Of a stretch of 63,510 bases of DNA, positions 36,969 through 46,102 are shown piece by piece. The stretch's first letter is position 1. Every line of letters starts with the position of its first letter. The DNA comes from Planctomycetota bacterium (GTDB lineage: Bacteria > Planctomycetota > Planctomycetia > Pirellulales > Pirellulaceae), in contig JAPLNL010000027.1 of NCBI GenBank assembly GCA_026692905.1, forward strand, positions 1-63,510, given 5' to 3'. The notes beneath the pieces were generated by a model. The model saw only the letters and a program-made list of their open reading frames with translations, was not told the origin of the DNA and ran no database searches. A program made the position numbers and the translations under genes.

Positions 36969-38282
36969 ATGCAATTTGTCTACTTTCTCATTCTGCCTTC
37001 TGCCTTGCTCTCGAGTCATCTCGTCAGCTATGCGGGCACAGAATGGATGTCGGACGAAAACTCAAGTCTTAGCGTTTCAGGGAAAACGCTACTGAACATT
37101 TGGTTCGTGATAGGTTGCTTTGCACTGGCATCGCGTTGGCTTGAGAAGGCCCAACGACACCTTTCTTTCGCATCGGTCCACACCGAAGCACTAGGCTGGA
37201 TATCTTCCGCCCATTTGCTACGCAATCGCGAATCTCTGCTGCTGTGGCTATGGTGTGTTCTGCAACCGATATGCTTGGTCTGCTCAGGTTGGACACAATA
37301 CACACAAAGCCTGGCGAGTCATGGGAACTCTCAAGCGTTCCACCTATTGCTTTTGCTCGCGCCAAGCATCCTGCTTTTGATCTTGGTGGAAGCCATTCGA
37401 TGCTCGGCTCTTTATCGAAAACGCCTTAGTGCCTCGCCGTTGTTGTTGAAAGCTACCGTTTATCGACGTGAGATGACCCGCGTTATCGTCAACACTTGGC
37501 TCTTCCCTTTGTGCCTACCTATTGCCATCGCTGGACTCGTCGATTTGGGTAGCGTCACCCATCTTACCGGCCCGGGACAAGGGTTGTTCGGTACCGTTCT
37601 TTTCACTCTTGCCACATCATCGATCGTCACGCTCCTTATCCCGCACGTCTTCACGCGACTGATCGGTGCAGGCTCGATCGATCAAGAGATCGCAACGATC
37701 GTTGAGCAATCTTGGCGACTTGGCAGCAATCGAGTACCCACCATTTTGCACTGGCCGACCGGTTGCCGCATGGCCAACGCTGCGGTGGTGGGACTCCTCA
37801 GTTATGGTCGCAAATTGCTCTTGACCGATGCCTTGCTGCAAAAGCTTGATGACCGCGAGTTGTCGATGGTCGTTTTGCATGAGATGGCACATTGTGTTCG
37901 ATGGCATGCATGGATTCGGATGCTGCCGACCCTTGTCGCCGTTGCTCTACTGCTCAGTGCCATGACTTTCCTGTCTGGACTTTGGCTGAGCCTGACCTGT
38001 TTCTTGTTGCTGTGTCTGTTTGTCGTTTCTCTCGTTTCCATCTGTTGGTGGACAGAGTTCGATGCCGATCGTATGGCTCTTGAGTACGCGATTCGCTCGC
38101 ATGAAACCGCCGATCGCAAGAGTGGCCTAATTGACCATGGGCAAGCCCTGTGCGATGCTCTGAGCAAAATATACGGCTCACGAAATCGCAAACGAGCCAG
38201 CTGGATGCATCCAAGCTGCGAACAGCGAATCGCCGCGATAGATCGACTTATAAACGGCAGTCAATCACAACCCGAAGCGTAA
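36969..38282 (+). CDS. M48/M56-type membrane metallopeptidase
   Basis: 437 residues with about seven hydrophobic helices. HEMAH at 304-308 and Glu363 in the EFDADRMAL motif form a zincin site of the HtpX/M48 type. The last 60 residues are soluble with a Cys and WMHPSCEQRIAAIDRL, a common M48 ending. M48 and M56 peptidases cleave membrane proteins or signalling partners. It starts 2 bases after the phosphodiesterase stop, so they are translationally coupled, and it ends the exopolysaccharide-side transcript. A GC hairpin follows. Confidence 0.82.
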   Translation: MQFVYFLILPSALLSSHLVSYAGTEWMSDENSSLSVSGKTLLNIWFVIGCFALASRWLEKAQRHLSFASVHTEALGWISSAHLLRNRESLLLWLWCVLQPICLVCSGWTQYTQSLASHGNSQAFHLLLLLAPSILLLILVEAIRCSALYRKRLSASPLLLKATVYRREMTRVIVNTWLFPLCLPIAIAGLVDLGSVTHLTGPGQGLFGTVLFTLATSSIVTLLIPHVFTRLIGAGSIDQEIATIVEQSWRLGSNRVPTILHWPTGCRMANAAVVGLLSYGRKLLLTDALLQKLDDRELSMVVLHEMAHCVRWHAWIRMLPTLVAVALLLSAMTFLSGLWLSLTCFLLLCLFVVSLVSICWWTEFDADRMALEYAIRSHETADRKSGLIDHGQALCDALSKIYGSRNRKRASWMHPSCEQRIAAIDRLINGSQSQPEA

Positions 38283-38304
38283 GCGAGGGGCTTTGAAGCC
38301 TCGT

Positions 38305-38321
38305 TGGGGCGACGCCCCAAT
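38305..38321. repeat. GC-rich hairpin 23 bases after the peptidase stop
   Basis: A perfect 7-bp stem around the triloop GAC. It has no T tract, so its role as terminator is uncertain. Confidence 0.6.
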
Positions 38322-38371
38322 GGTATTGTGGGACGTCTCAATTTCATTTTGGAATTGCTCGCAATTTCATC

Positions 38372-38582
38372 GGAAGGGTGAGGCCACCCCTGTAAACATG
38401 TTTCCAACGAGTTTACCTAAGTCATTCATTGCTCGGGAGGGTGAGGCTCCTGCCGAACCTTTGCACCGTTGGCTCGGCAGGAGCCTCGCCCTCCCTAAGG
38501 TTTTCAATGGAATTGACTTTGCAAAGGTTTTCAATGGAATTGACTTTGCAAAGATGTTTACAGCGGTGGCCTCAGCCTCCCG
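38372..38582. repeat. Nested double palindrome, full copy 1
   Basis: Outer arms (GAGGCCACCCCTGTAAACATG near 38380-38400 and its partner CATTTTACAGCGGTGGCCTC-like end near 38555-38573) enclose an inner palindrome at 38435-38495 (22-base arms with one G-T wobble). Between inner and right outer arm is a tandem pair of a 27-base unit at 38497-38523 and 38524-38550 (AAGGTTTTCAATGGAATTGA...). Copies 2 and 3 have only one unit. Confidence 0.85.
38497..38550. repeat. 27-bp tandem duplication inside repeat copy 1
   Basis: Two identical 27-base units (38497-38523, 38524-38550). The other two full copies of the element carry a single, slightly different unit, so this is a local slippage or unequal exchange event. 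Confidence 0.9.
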
Positions 38583-38657
38583 TTTTCCCTCAGACAAGAC
38601 TGGCTCGTCTGGGGCCTGCAAAAACAAAGGTCCAAAAATGCGAAGATCTCCTAGGCC

Positions 38658-39842
38658 CTATTTGTTCATGTTGAACAAAATAAACGTGCCGCTTTTGCCT
38701 GCGACCGCAATGTCAATTCGCTTGTCGCCGTTGAGATCGCCGGTTGCGATCTGCAGGCCAATGCCGACGTGGCCTTGCTCGATCGACGACTTGCGAAACT
38801 CTCCGTTGGCCAGCTTATAAGCATTGATCTCGGGCATGTCTTTCCCGCCTGGGTCGCCACCGTTATGGGCAAAGTAACGCTTGCCGCTGATAAGTTCGTC
38901 CACTCCATCGCCATCGAGATCGGCAAACGCGAGCGCATGAGGCTGGGAAAATGCTTTGTCGATCAACCTTTTTTCAAACTGCAAACTGCCATCGCTTTTC
39001 TTATCGGTTTGACGCCACCAGAACAAGCCGAAGTCATGCCCCTCGCCGACCAGCAAGTCGTTTTTGCCATCCTTGTCCACGTCGCGCACGATCATGGGAA
39101 TGCTTCCTTGGATGTTCCAGTCGGGATGAAACTGCCAGTCTTGCCCCCATGGATTGCTAGCCGGATGTTCGTACCAGCCAGAGCCGATCAAGACATCGAT
39201 TCGGCCGTCGTTATTGATGTCTCCAACGCCAAGTCCATGTTGGTTTCCTGACTTGCCGATGACCGCTTGCTCGAGCTGAACGACCGCACTGTTCTCCTTG
39301 GTTGGTTCGGCCTTGTTGAATCGCCAGACGCTTAGGGGATTCTTTTTGTTCCAACTGTTGACGACCCATTCTGGCTTTCCGTCGCCGTCGACATCTTGCA
39401 TGAGTTGAGCTTCGTTTTCAGTGGCTTTGGTATCGACCAGCAGATGCTTTTTCCAAGTCTGACCGAGTCGCAAGGCTTCGTCGCCTGGATTTTCATACCA
39501 AGAGACTTCGGTAGGCACAAAGGAACCTGCGATCACGTCCATGCGTCCATCCGCGTTGACATCCATCAAGAAGTCGCCGTTGCTTTGAACGTAGCCATTC
39601 CAATCCTCGATCGTGCGAAGTGGCCGCGGTTTGAAATCAGGGGCAGCGTACCAATTGCGTCCAGCAACCACATCCGGTTTTCCGTCCCCATTCAAGTCAC
39701 CAATCGCGCATCCCTCGTTGGCATCAAGAGTCAGTTGCTCGATTTTCCAGGTTAGTTTGGACAACGGATTGGTCTCCTGCGCGTCGGCTACAGGGAGAGC
39801 AAGACAGGAAAGTAGGGCGGCTAAGAAGGTTGTTCGTCTCAA
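38658..39842 (-). CDS. Secreted FG-GAP / VCBS repeat protein
   Basis: 394 residues if started at the TTG at 39842, which gives an ideal signal peptide (MRRTTFLAALLSCLALPVADA). A longer frame to 39962 lacks one at its N terminus. The body holds five or more repeats of the form DLNGDGKPDVVAG, DVNADGRMDVIAG, DVDGDGKPEWVV, DINNDGRIDVLIG and DLDGDGVDELISG, the calcium-binding FG-GAP/VCBS blades of a beta-propeller. Such proteins are often secreted and bind other proteins or glycans. No enzyme motif was found. It diverges from the third cytochrome gene. Confidence 0.82.
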   Translation of the reverse strand: MRRTTFLAALLSCLALPVADAQETNPLSKLTWKIEQLTLDANEGCAIGDLNGDGKPDVVAGRNWYAAPDFKPRPLRTIEDWNGYVQSNGDFLMDVNADGRMDVIAGSFVPTEVSWYENPGDEALRLGQTWKKHLLVDTKATENEAQLMQDVDGDGKPEWVVNSWNKKNPLSVWRFNKAEPTKENSAVVQLEQAVIGKSGNQHGLGVGDINNDGRIDVLIGSGWYEHPASNPWGQDWQFHPDWNIQGSIPMIVRDVDKDGKNDLLVGEGHDFGLFWWRQTDKKSDGSLQFEKRLIDKAFSQPHALAFADLDGDGVDELISGKRYFAHNGGDPGGKDMPEINAYKLANGEFRKSSIEQGHVGIGLQIATGDLNGDKRIDIAVAGKSGTFILFNMNK

Positions 39843-40158
39843 GATGGAATCCAGGCGGGAGAGGTGGGGAAGGGGAGGAAAACGTGGTTTCCGGAAATTG
39901 GATGGTAGTCGTTTCCAATTGCCAATGCAACGAGGCACAATTCGTACTCGGGCTAGGTGCAATTAAAACGCGGAGAAACGGTGGTACGGAACATCGCGGA
40001 GAGTCTTGCATTTTGTTTCAAGACTCCGAAAACATGGAAAAGTAGTGAACTTCGCTATCTTGTTTTGCGGCTGCGGACGCTAAAATAGAGGGACTCCAGC
40101 GTTTCGGCTCCCCCGGCCGAGGCCTCCCGCCTACCTTCCGTTTGCTCGGAATTCCGAA

Positions 40159-43100
40159 ATGGTTTTTAACTTGAAGACTGTATCCGCTCGTCTTGTCTCT
40201 ACATGCGTCCTCGTGGCTTGCTGGTTCACTATTGGCAATTCCAGCTTGAATGCGGCTGGAACGATTCAATTTAATCGCGATATTCGCCCGATTTTGTCGG
40301 AAAACTGCTTTGCCTGCCACGGTCCCGACTCCGCCAAGCGTGCAGCCGACTTGCGACTCGATCAGCGCGATGCGGCCATCAGCAAAAACGCATTCGTTCC
40401 AGGAAAGCCTGACGAGAGCGAAATCATTCGACGCATCTTCTCGGCAGATCCAGAGGCTGTCATGCCGACACCCGATTCGCACAAAACCCTTACGCCACAA
40501 CAAAAAGAACTACTCAAGTCCTGGGTGGCTGAGGGGGCTGAGTACCAAGGGCATTGGTCCTTCTTGCCTATTAACAAACCGGAACTCCCCCAAGTCCGGA
40601 ACAATGCCTGGATTCGAAACCCAATCGACCGGTTCGTGCTGTCCGAGCTAGAACGCAAAGGACTTGAACCGTCTCCCGACTCGGAACTTCGATCGCTTTT
40701 GCGAAGGGTCACGTATGACTTAACGGGCCTGCCTCCCTCTCCCCAAGACATCGATCGCGTGCTGGCTGATCCTTCGCCCGAACGCTACGAAAACTACGTG
40801 GACGAATTGCTGAAACGATCCGAATGGGGCGAGCATCGCGGCCGTAATTGGCTCGACTACGCTCGCTATGCCGACACGCACGGCATCCACTTCGATAACT
40901 TCCGCGAAATGTGGTCCTATCGCGAATGGGTGATCCAAGCGTTCAACCGAAATCTCCCGTTCGATCAGTTTACCATCGAGCAACTTGCCGGCGACTTGCT
41001 TCCCAACGCTGACATCGATCAACGCATCGCGACAGGTTTCAATCGCTGTAACATCACCACCAACGAAGGGGGTGCGATCGATGAAGAATACAAAGTTCTC
41101 TACACCCGTGACCGAGTTGAGACCACCGGCCAAGTCTGGCTGGGACTGACAGTTGGTTGTGCCGTATGCCACGATCACAAATTTGATCCCATCAGCCAAC
41201 AAGAGTTCTACCAACTGGCCGCCTATTTCAACAACACGACTCAAAGGGCCATGGATGGTAACATCAAAGATACGCCCCCTATCATTCCTGTTCCCCGTGT
41301 CGAGGAACGTGCACGGTACTTCGAACTCGAGCCTTTGACCGAACAGGCCAACGCAGCTTTAGCGGCCAGAAGAACCGCCGCTCGACAACCATTCGATGAA
41401 TGGATCGCTAAGCCTGAAGAAAAAGCAAAGCTAACTTGGCCTACTCTCCCAGCCAAAGAAGCCCTGGAAACACATATTCCGCTTTCAAGCAACGATACCA
41501 AGTGGATTGGCGCACTCCATCAGAATCAATGGTATCCCATTCCATCGCAGCCGGATGCTACTTTGGTTCCAGGCCGCATCTCCGACCTGGCTTGGCAAGT
41601 CAAAGACAGCTTTCCATCGATGCCGTTTGGCGATTTCGAAAGAGATCAGCCTATGACTTTCTCTGTTTGGGTGAAACCCGCCAATGACAATCAAGGGGGC
41701 TCGCTCTTCGCCAAAATGGATGAAGCTGGCATGCACCGAGGCTGGGACGTTTGGACGGAGAATGGTGCCGTTGGGACTCACATCATTCACCAATGGCCTG
41801 ACAATGCGTTAAAGACGGTCTCGACAACGAAGCTATCCGCCTCGCGATGGCAGCACGTCGCGATCTCCTACGATGGTTCTTCGAAAGCCGAAGGGGTCAA
41901 GATCTTTATCGACGGCAAGGAATCTGGAAAGACCACGCAAAGCAATAAACTAACGGAAACGATCAAGACTTCTGTGCCATTGACGATTGGACGTCGTTCG
42001 GCCGGAGCCCCAGCCGCCGGAGCTCAGATCCAAGACGTCCGCATCTATCGAAAGGTCCTCGATGCGAACGAAATCACCCAGCTCTATGAAGTCCCACGCC
42101 GACAGTATCTGGTCTCCAAACCAGTCCGTTCCAACGAAGAGACCGAAGAACTTTACACTTGGTATCTCAACACCAACGACCCCGAGTTTCCTCAACTAAG
42201 CAAGAACGTCCAATCGTTGGTCGCGGAACGCAACGCCATCAAACAACGAGGAACCATCGCGCACGTGATGAACGAAGCTCCTGAGCTACCAAAGGCATTT
42301 ATCTTGATGCGAGGCGATTACGACAAACGGGGAACCGAAGTTCAGCCTGCGACTCCCAAGGTTTTACCACCAATGCCAGAAGGCCTGCCAGCCAATCGAC
42401 TCGGTCTCGCAAAATGGCTTTTGCAACCTGACCATCCATTAACTGCTCGAGTTACTGTGAATCGGTTCTGGCAAGAAGTCTTCGGTTCCGGTCTGGTCGG
42501 TTCATCAGGTGACTTTGGTGTCACAGGCCAAATGCCCACACACCCTGAACTGCTCGATCATTTGGCAACATCCTTTCGCGAGGATGGCTGGAACATCAAA
42601 AACCTTTTCCGATCGATCGTCACGAGCTCAACCTATCGTCAGTCCTCCTGCGTCACCAGCGAAAAGTTGGCGATCGACCCGACCAACAAATGGCTGGCGC
42701 GCGGACCTCGATTTCGCATGGATGCCGAGATGATTCGGGATACTGCGTTGATTGCAAGTGGTCTGCTCGTCAACAAGCTTGGCGGCCCAAGCGTCCGACC
42801 TTATCAGCCACCAGGAGTTTGGGAAGCCGTCGCGATGCCTGGCAGCAACACGCGAGATTATGTCGCAGACAAAGGCGAAGGACTTTATCGCCGAAGCCTC
42901 TACACGTTTCTCAAACGAGCCGCCCCGCCACCGAACATGGAAGTCTTCAATGCGACGGCTCGCGAGGTTTGCACGGTCAAACGGGAACGTACCAATACTC
43001 CTCTGCAGGCCCTTGTGACGCTGAACGATGTTCAGTTCATCGAGGCCGCGCGCGTGCTTGCTTCGAAGACGATTCAAGACGCAAGTCTCGGTGGCGACCC

Positions 43101-43347
43101 GGGTGCTCGCATTCAATCGATATCCAACCGAATCCTTTCGCGACCACTTCGTGCCGAGGAACTTGGAATCGTAACAGCTGGTCTAAACGAATTGACTGCG
43201 CTTTATCAAAATCAACCCGAAGAAGCGGCCAAGCTCGTCGCGCTCGGTGAAAGCAAGCCGGACGCGAGCCTCAATGCGAGCGAACTAGCCGCTTGGACGA
43301 TGTTAACCAACGAATTGATGAACCTGGACGAAGTCCTTACGAAGTAA
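40159..43347 (+). CDS. Planctomycete cytochrome c protein with LamG-like module, pair 3
   Basis: 1062 residues with a signal peptide ending near NAAG (residues 31-34). The PSCyt1 heme site is Cys50-xx-Cys53-His54 (CFACHGPDS). DUF1549 follows with VGCAVCHDHKFDPI. The middle module (about 490-650) is a concanavalin/LamG-like jelly roll (MTFSVWVKPANDNQGGSLF, WQHVAISYDGSSK, LTIGRRSAGAPAAGAQIQD). DUF1553 lies after it (VFGSGLVGSSGDFGVTGQMP). LamG modules usually bind glycans or proteins. It is followed 8 bases later by a DUF1501 gene. Confidence 0.9.
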   Translation: MVFNLKTVSARLVSTCVLVACWFTIGNSSLNAAGTIQFNRDIRPILSENCFACHGPDSAKRAADLRLDQRDAAISKNAFVPGKPDESEIIRRIFSADPEAVMPTPDSHKTLTPQQKELLKSWVAEGAEYQGHWSFLPINKPELPQVRNNAWIRNPIDRFVLSELERKGLEPSPDSELRSLLRRVTYDLTGLPPSPQDIDRVLADPSPERYENYVDELLKRSEWGEHRGRNWLDYARYADTHGIHFDNFREMWSYREWVIQAFNRNLPFDQFTIEQLAGDLLPNADIDQRIATGFNRCNITTNEGGAIDEEYKVLYTRDRVETTGQVWLGLTVGCAVCHDHKFDPISQQEFYQLAAYFNNTTQRAMDGNIKDTPPIIPVPRVEERARYFELEPLTEQANAALAARRTAARQPFDEWIAKPEEKAKLTWPTLPAKEALETHIPLSSNDTKWIGALHQNQWYPIPSQPDATLVPGRISDLAWQVKDSFPSMPFGDFERDQPMTFSVWVKPANDNQGGSLFAKMDEAGMHRGWDVWTENGAVGTHIIHQWPDNALKTVSTTKLSASRWQHVAISYDGSSKAEGVKIFIDGKESGKTTQSNKLTETIKTSVPLTIGRRSAGAPAAGAQIQDVRIYRKVLDANEITQLYEVPRRQYLVSKPVRSNEETEELYTWYLNTNDPEFPQLSKNVQSLVAERNAIKQRGTIAHVMNEAPELPKAFILMRGDYDKRGTEVQPATPKVLPPMPEGLPANRLGLAKWLLQPDHPLTARVTVNRFWQEVFGSGLVGSSGDFGVTGQMPTHPELLDHLATSFREDGWNIKNLFRSIVTSSTYRQSSCVTSEKLAIDPTNKWLARGPRFRMDAEMIRDTALIASGLLVNKLGGPSVRPYQPPGVWEAVAMPGSNTRDYVADKGEGLYRRSLYTFLKRAAPPPNMEVFNATAREVCTVKRERTNTPLQALVTLNDVQFIEAARVLASKTIQDASLGGDPGARIQSISNRILSRPLRAEELGIVTAGLNELTALYQNQPEEAAKLVALGESKPDASLNASELAAWTMLTNELMNLDEVLTK

Positions 43348-43355
43348 CAGAAATC

Positions 43356-44849
43356 ATGCAATCCAACAATATTCATCCGCTGTTTGAACAATACGTCCAA
43401 AGCGAGACCCGGCGCCAATTCTTCCGCCAAGGTGGCAACGCGCTGGGGTTGGCCGCGTTGGCGTCGCTCGGGATGCCCAATCTCGCAATGGGAGACGAGG
43501 TCGCTGCGACTGCGGATAAGCCATTAGGGGGCTTAGGGACGCTGCCACACTTTCCAGCCAAAGCAAAACGTGTGATCTACTTGCACATGGTCGGTGGCCC
43601 GTCGCAGTTGGATTTGTTCGACTACAAACCGCAGATGAACGACTGGTACGATAAAGACTTGCCTGAGTCCGTTCGCAACGGACAACGCTTGACCACGATG
43701 ACCAGCGGTCAAGCTCGATTCCCAATCGCGCCGTCCAAATACAAATTTGCCCAGCATGGTCAAAGCGGGATGTGGATTTCAGAACTGCTCCCGGAAACAG
43801 CCAAAGTCGCAGACGAGATGTGCTTCGTTCGCTCCATGCATACCGAAGCCATCAACCATGAACCTGCTATCACGTTGATGCAAACAGGAAACATGGTAAC
43901 CGGCAAACCGTGCCTTGGTTCTTGGATGTCGTATGGCCTCGGCTCCATGAACAACAACCTACCGACCTTCGTCGTGTTCGTTGCACAACCATCAAACACG
44001 GAGCAAATACAAGCGATTTCAGCCAGGCTGTGGTCTTCCGGTTGTTTGCCGGGTGAGCATGCCGGATGCAGTTTCCGTTCGAGCGGTGATCCGATCATGT
44101 ACATCAACAACCCCGCTGGTGTCTCCGCCGAAGTACGTCGCAAAACACTTGACGGATTGAAATCGCTCAATGAAATGAATTTCCGAGCCGTTGGCGACCC
44201 GGAAATCCATACCCGCATTCAGCAATATGAATTGGCATTTCGCATGCAATCGAGCGTGCCCGAATTGACCAATATCGCAAGCGAGCCGGAAAGCACATTT
44301 GAACTCTACGGCGAGGACGCAAAGAAGCCTGGCTCGTTTGCCAACTCGGTCCTGCTCGCGCGTCGCATGGTCGAGAGAGATGTACGCTTCGTTCAAGTAT
44401 ACCTCAACAACTGGGACCACCACGGAAACGTCAACGCTCGTTTGCCATCGCAATGCAAAGACATCGATCGGGCAACATATGGCTTGATCACCGACTTGAA
44501 AGCCAAGGGACTTCTCGATTCGACCTTGATCATTTGGGGCGGCGAGTTTGGTCGAACGATCTATTCTCAAGGTGGATTGAGCCGAGACAATTATGGTCGA
44601 GATCACCACCCGCGTTGCTTCACCATGTGGATGGCAGGTGGCGGTATCAAGGGTGGCGTGATTCACGGCGAGACAGATGATTTTTCCTACAACATCGTCA
44701 AGGACCCGGTTCACATCCGCGACTTCCACGCAACCGTGCTGCATCTATTGGGGATTGATCACGAACGTTTTTCGTTCCGAACACAAGGACTCGACCTCAA
44801 GCTAACGGGCGTCGAACATGCCAAGGTCGTGAAAGAGCTACTAGCGTAA
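43356..44849 (+). CDS. DUF1501 protein, partner of pair 3
   Basis: 497 residues from the ATG at 43356; an upstream ATG at 43293 lies inside the cytochrome gene. The N terminus SETRRQFFRQGGNALGLAAL is a twin-arginine-type signal. DUF1501 motifs present are IYLHMVGGPSQLDLFDYKP, IIWGGEFGRTIYSQGG, GRDHHPRCFTMWMAGGG and RDFHATVLHLLGIDH. It belongs to a two-gene unit with the cytochrome gene. An ABC-2 permease gene follows 35 bases later on the same strand. Confidence 0.9.
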   Translation: MQSNNIHPLFEQYVQSETRRQFFRQGGNALGLAALASLGMPNLAMGDEVAATADKPLGGLGTLPHFPAKAKRVIYLHMVGGPSQLDLFDYKPQMNDWYDKDLPESVRNGQRLTTMTSGQARFPIAPSKYKFAQHGQSGMWISELLPETAKVADEMCFVRSMHTEAINHEPAITLMQTGNMVTGKPCLGSWMSYGLGSMNNNLPTFVVFVAQPSNTEQIQAISARLWSSGCLPGEHAGCSFRSSGDPIMYINNPAGVSAEVRRKTLDGLKSLNEMNFRAVGDPEIHTRIQQYELAFRMQSSVPELTNIASEPESTFELYGEDAKKPGSFANSVLLARRMVERDVRFVQVYLNNWDHHGNVNARLPSQCKDIDRATYGLITDLKAKGLLDSTLIIWGGEFGRTIYSQGGLSRDNYGRDHHPRCFTMWMAGGGIKGGVIHGETDDFSYNIVKDPVHIRDFHATVLHLLGIDHERFSFRTQGLDLKLTGVEHAKVVKELLA

Positions 44850-44884
44850 AGGTCTGCAGAAGGCGTACTCGGCATCACAAAATA

Positions 44885-45736
44885 ATGAACTCGAACGCTT
44901 CTTCCGCTCAGAAAAACAGCTCCTACGCAATCGGTTCGGAAAACAAATGGATTTGGGGCCCGCTCGGAGTCTTCAAACTCGAACTTATTCGGACTCTCAC
45001 GTTTGGTCGCATCATGACTTGGCTCGTCATGGCCTTGTTTCCCCCGACCTTGATCGGGATCGCCAGTTTGCAGATTGGTGGCCAGAGCTCGATTGGCGCG
45101 GCAGAGATGAACCTGGGTTACGTGATCATGCTGTTCTTTTTGATCCCGCAAATTGTGACAGTGCTTGGGCTGCTGCTGTGGGCAACGCCCATCGTGCATG
45201 CAGAACTTGAGGCACAGACCTGGGGATACTACGTCGTACGGCCAGGAGCCCGCCGTGCTGTTCTGCTCGGCAAGTACGCGATTGCGGTCCTGTGGGCTTT
45301 CTCCAGTACGTCCGTTGCCGTGACCTTCGCGATTCCTTTCGCAGCTTTGACCAATCCACTCCAAACTTGGGCAGTGCTCTGCTTTTTGAATTTGATCTCC
45401 GCGCTTGCCTACGGTGCCCTGTTCACAACCTTGGGCACCCTGATTCAAAAACGAGCGATGGTGTCCGCATTCATGTACGGAATCATCGTAGAAGGAATCT
45501 TATCGACGCTACCGGCTGCCATCAATCAATTCACCGTCAGCTTTCGATTGCGTTCGATTTTACAGCAGATGCTTGAGATGGATTTGAAAGTCGCTCCCAA
45601 CATGGCTAGGTTCTTCGACACCAGCACTTCCATCTCATTTCACCTCGTTTGCCTGGGTTTATTTACTGCTGTTTTGATGTGCATCTCGCTTTGGCGAGTC
45701 GAGGCGAGCCAGTTCGCTTGGCAGTCGGAGGTTTGA
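44885..45736 (+). CDS. ABC-2 type transporter permease (no ATPase nearby)
   Basis: 283 residues with six hydrophobic helices (about 53-75, 85-110, 134-160, 166-190, 196-215, 255-275). The order and the pattern of polar N-terminal segment resemble ABC-2 permeases of the NodJ/DrrB or gliding-type group. No ATPase gene lies beside it; the nearest on the window is the LolD-like gene at 47992 on the other strand, across dnaA. The family assignment rests on topology and general resemblance. Confidence 0.65.
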   Translation: MNSNASSAQKNSSYAIGSENKWIWGPLGVFKLELIRTLTFGRIMTWLVMALFPPTLIGIASLQIGGQSSIGAAEMNLGYVIMLFFLIPQIVTVLGLLLWATPIVHAELEAQTWGYYVVRPGARRAVLLGKYAIAVLWAFSSTSVAVTFAIPFAALTNPLQTWAVLCFLNLISALAYGALFTTLGTLIQKRAMVSAFMYGIIVEGILSTLPAAINQFTVSFRLRSILQQMLEMDLKVAPNMARFFDTSTSISFHLVCLGLFTAVLMCISLWRVEASQFAWQSEV

Positions 45737-46102
45737 GCCTTTTCCTCCGACAGGTTTTCCACCGTGCCACGACCGTCGCTTTCGGATTCTTATGCAATCC
45801 CGGCCTGTCACTTCCAAGCGGATTTTACCGCATCTTCCTCATCGAAAATTAATTTCTTAAGTTCCGAAACCGTTTTCGAATTTGACTTAATAGCTAGCGT
45901 TCATAGAATCGTCGACCGTTGAGCCAAACGGGGTTCGCAAACTTGTGAATGAGACCTAGGTCGTCTTTGACTCCTAAGTCTATTTCCAAGGGCGATGCAT
46001 CCGCCGTTGGGTTTCGCATCAGATAGGATGGTTCCTGTTTGGAAAGGATACTGCGGGTGAATGATTTCTCATCCGCAGACTCGCATGGTCAAGGAGTTTG
46101 CG
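45737..46102. other. Upstream region of dnaA
   Basis: 366 bases. It holds a strong candidate promoter at 45882-45909. One near match to a DnaA box (TTTTCCACC, 45755-45763) was seen, but no cluster of boxes and no A/T-rich unwinding element, so I do not call an origin here. Confidence 0.6.
45882..45909 (+). promoter_or_regulatory. Candidate sigma-70-type promoter of dnaA
   Basis: TTGACT (45882-45887) and TAGAAT (45904-45909) are separated by 16 bases. Each box differs from consensus at one position. The leader to the dnaA start would be about 185 bases. Confidence 0.45.

Larger units (their letters stand above)
38283..38657. other. Intergenic block of palindromes after the peptidase gene
   Basis: 375 bases without a credible gene. 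It holds a hairpin with a 7-bp stem (TTGGGGC-GAC-GCCCCAA, 38305-38321), a bulged hairpin (38285-38304), a full nested repeat (38372-38582) and a 27-bp tandem pair inside it. Frames across it (for example 38293-38820) are spurious and read the REGEAPAEP-type repeat translation. Confidence 0.8.

Noticed and set aside
38293-38820. Frames with REGEAPAEP / GRSLALP sequences here and near 47864 and 52457
   Set aside because: They are translations of the nested palindrome repeat in different frames, not proteins.
44759-45448. 229-residue minus-strand frame opposite the ABC-2 permease gene
   Set aside because: His/Gln/Arg-rich shadow of a membrane protein; no start context or family match.
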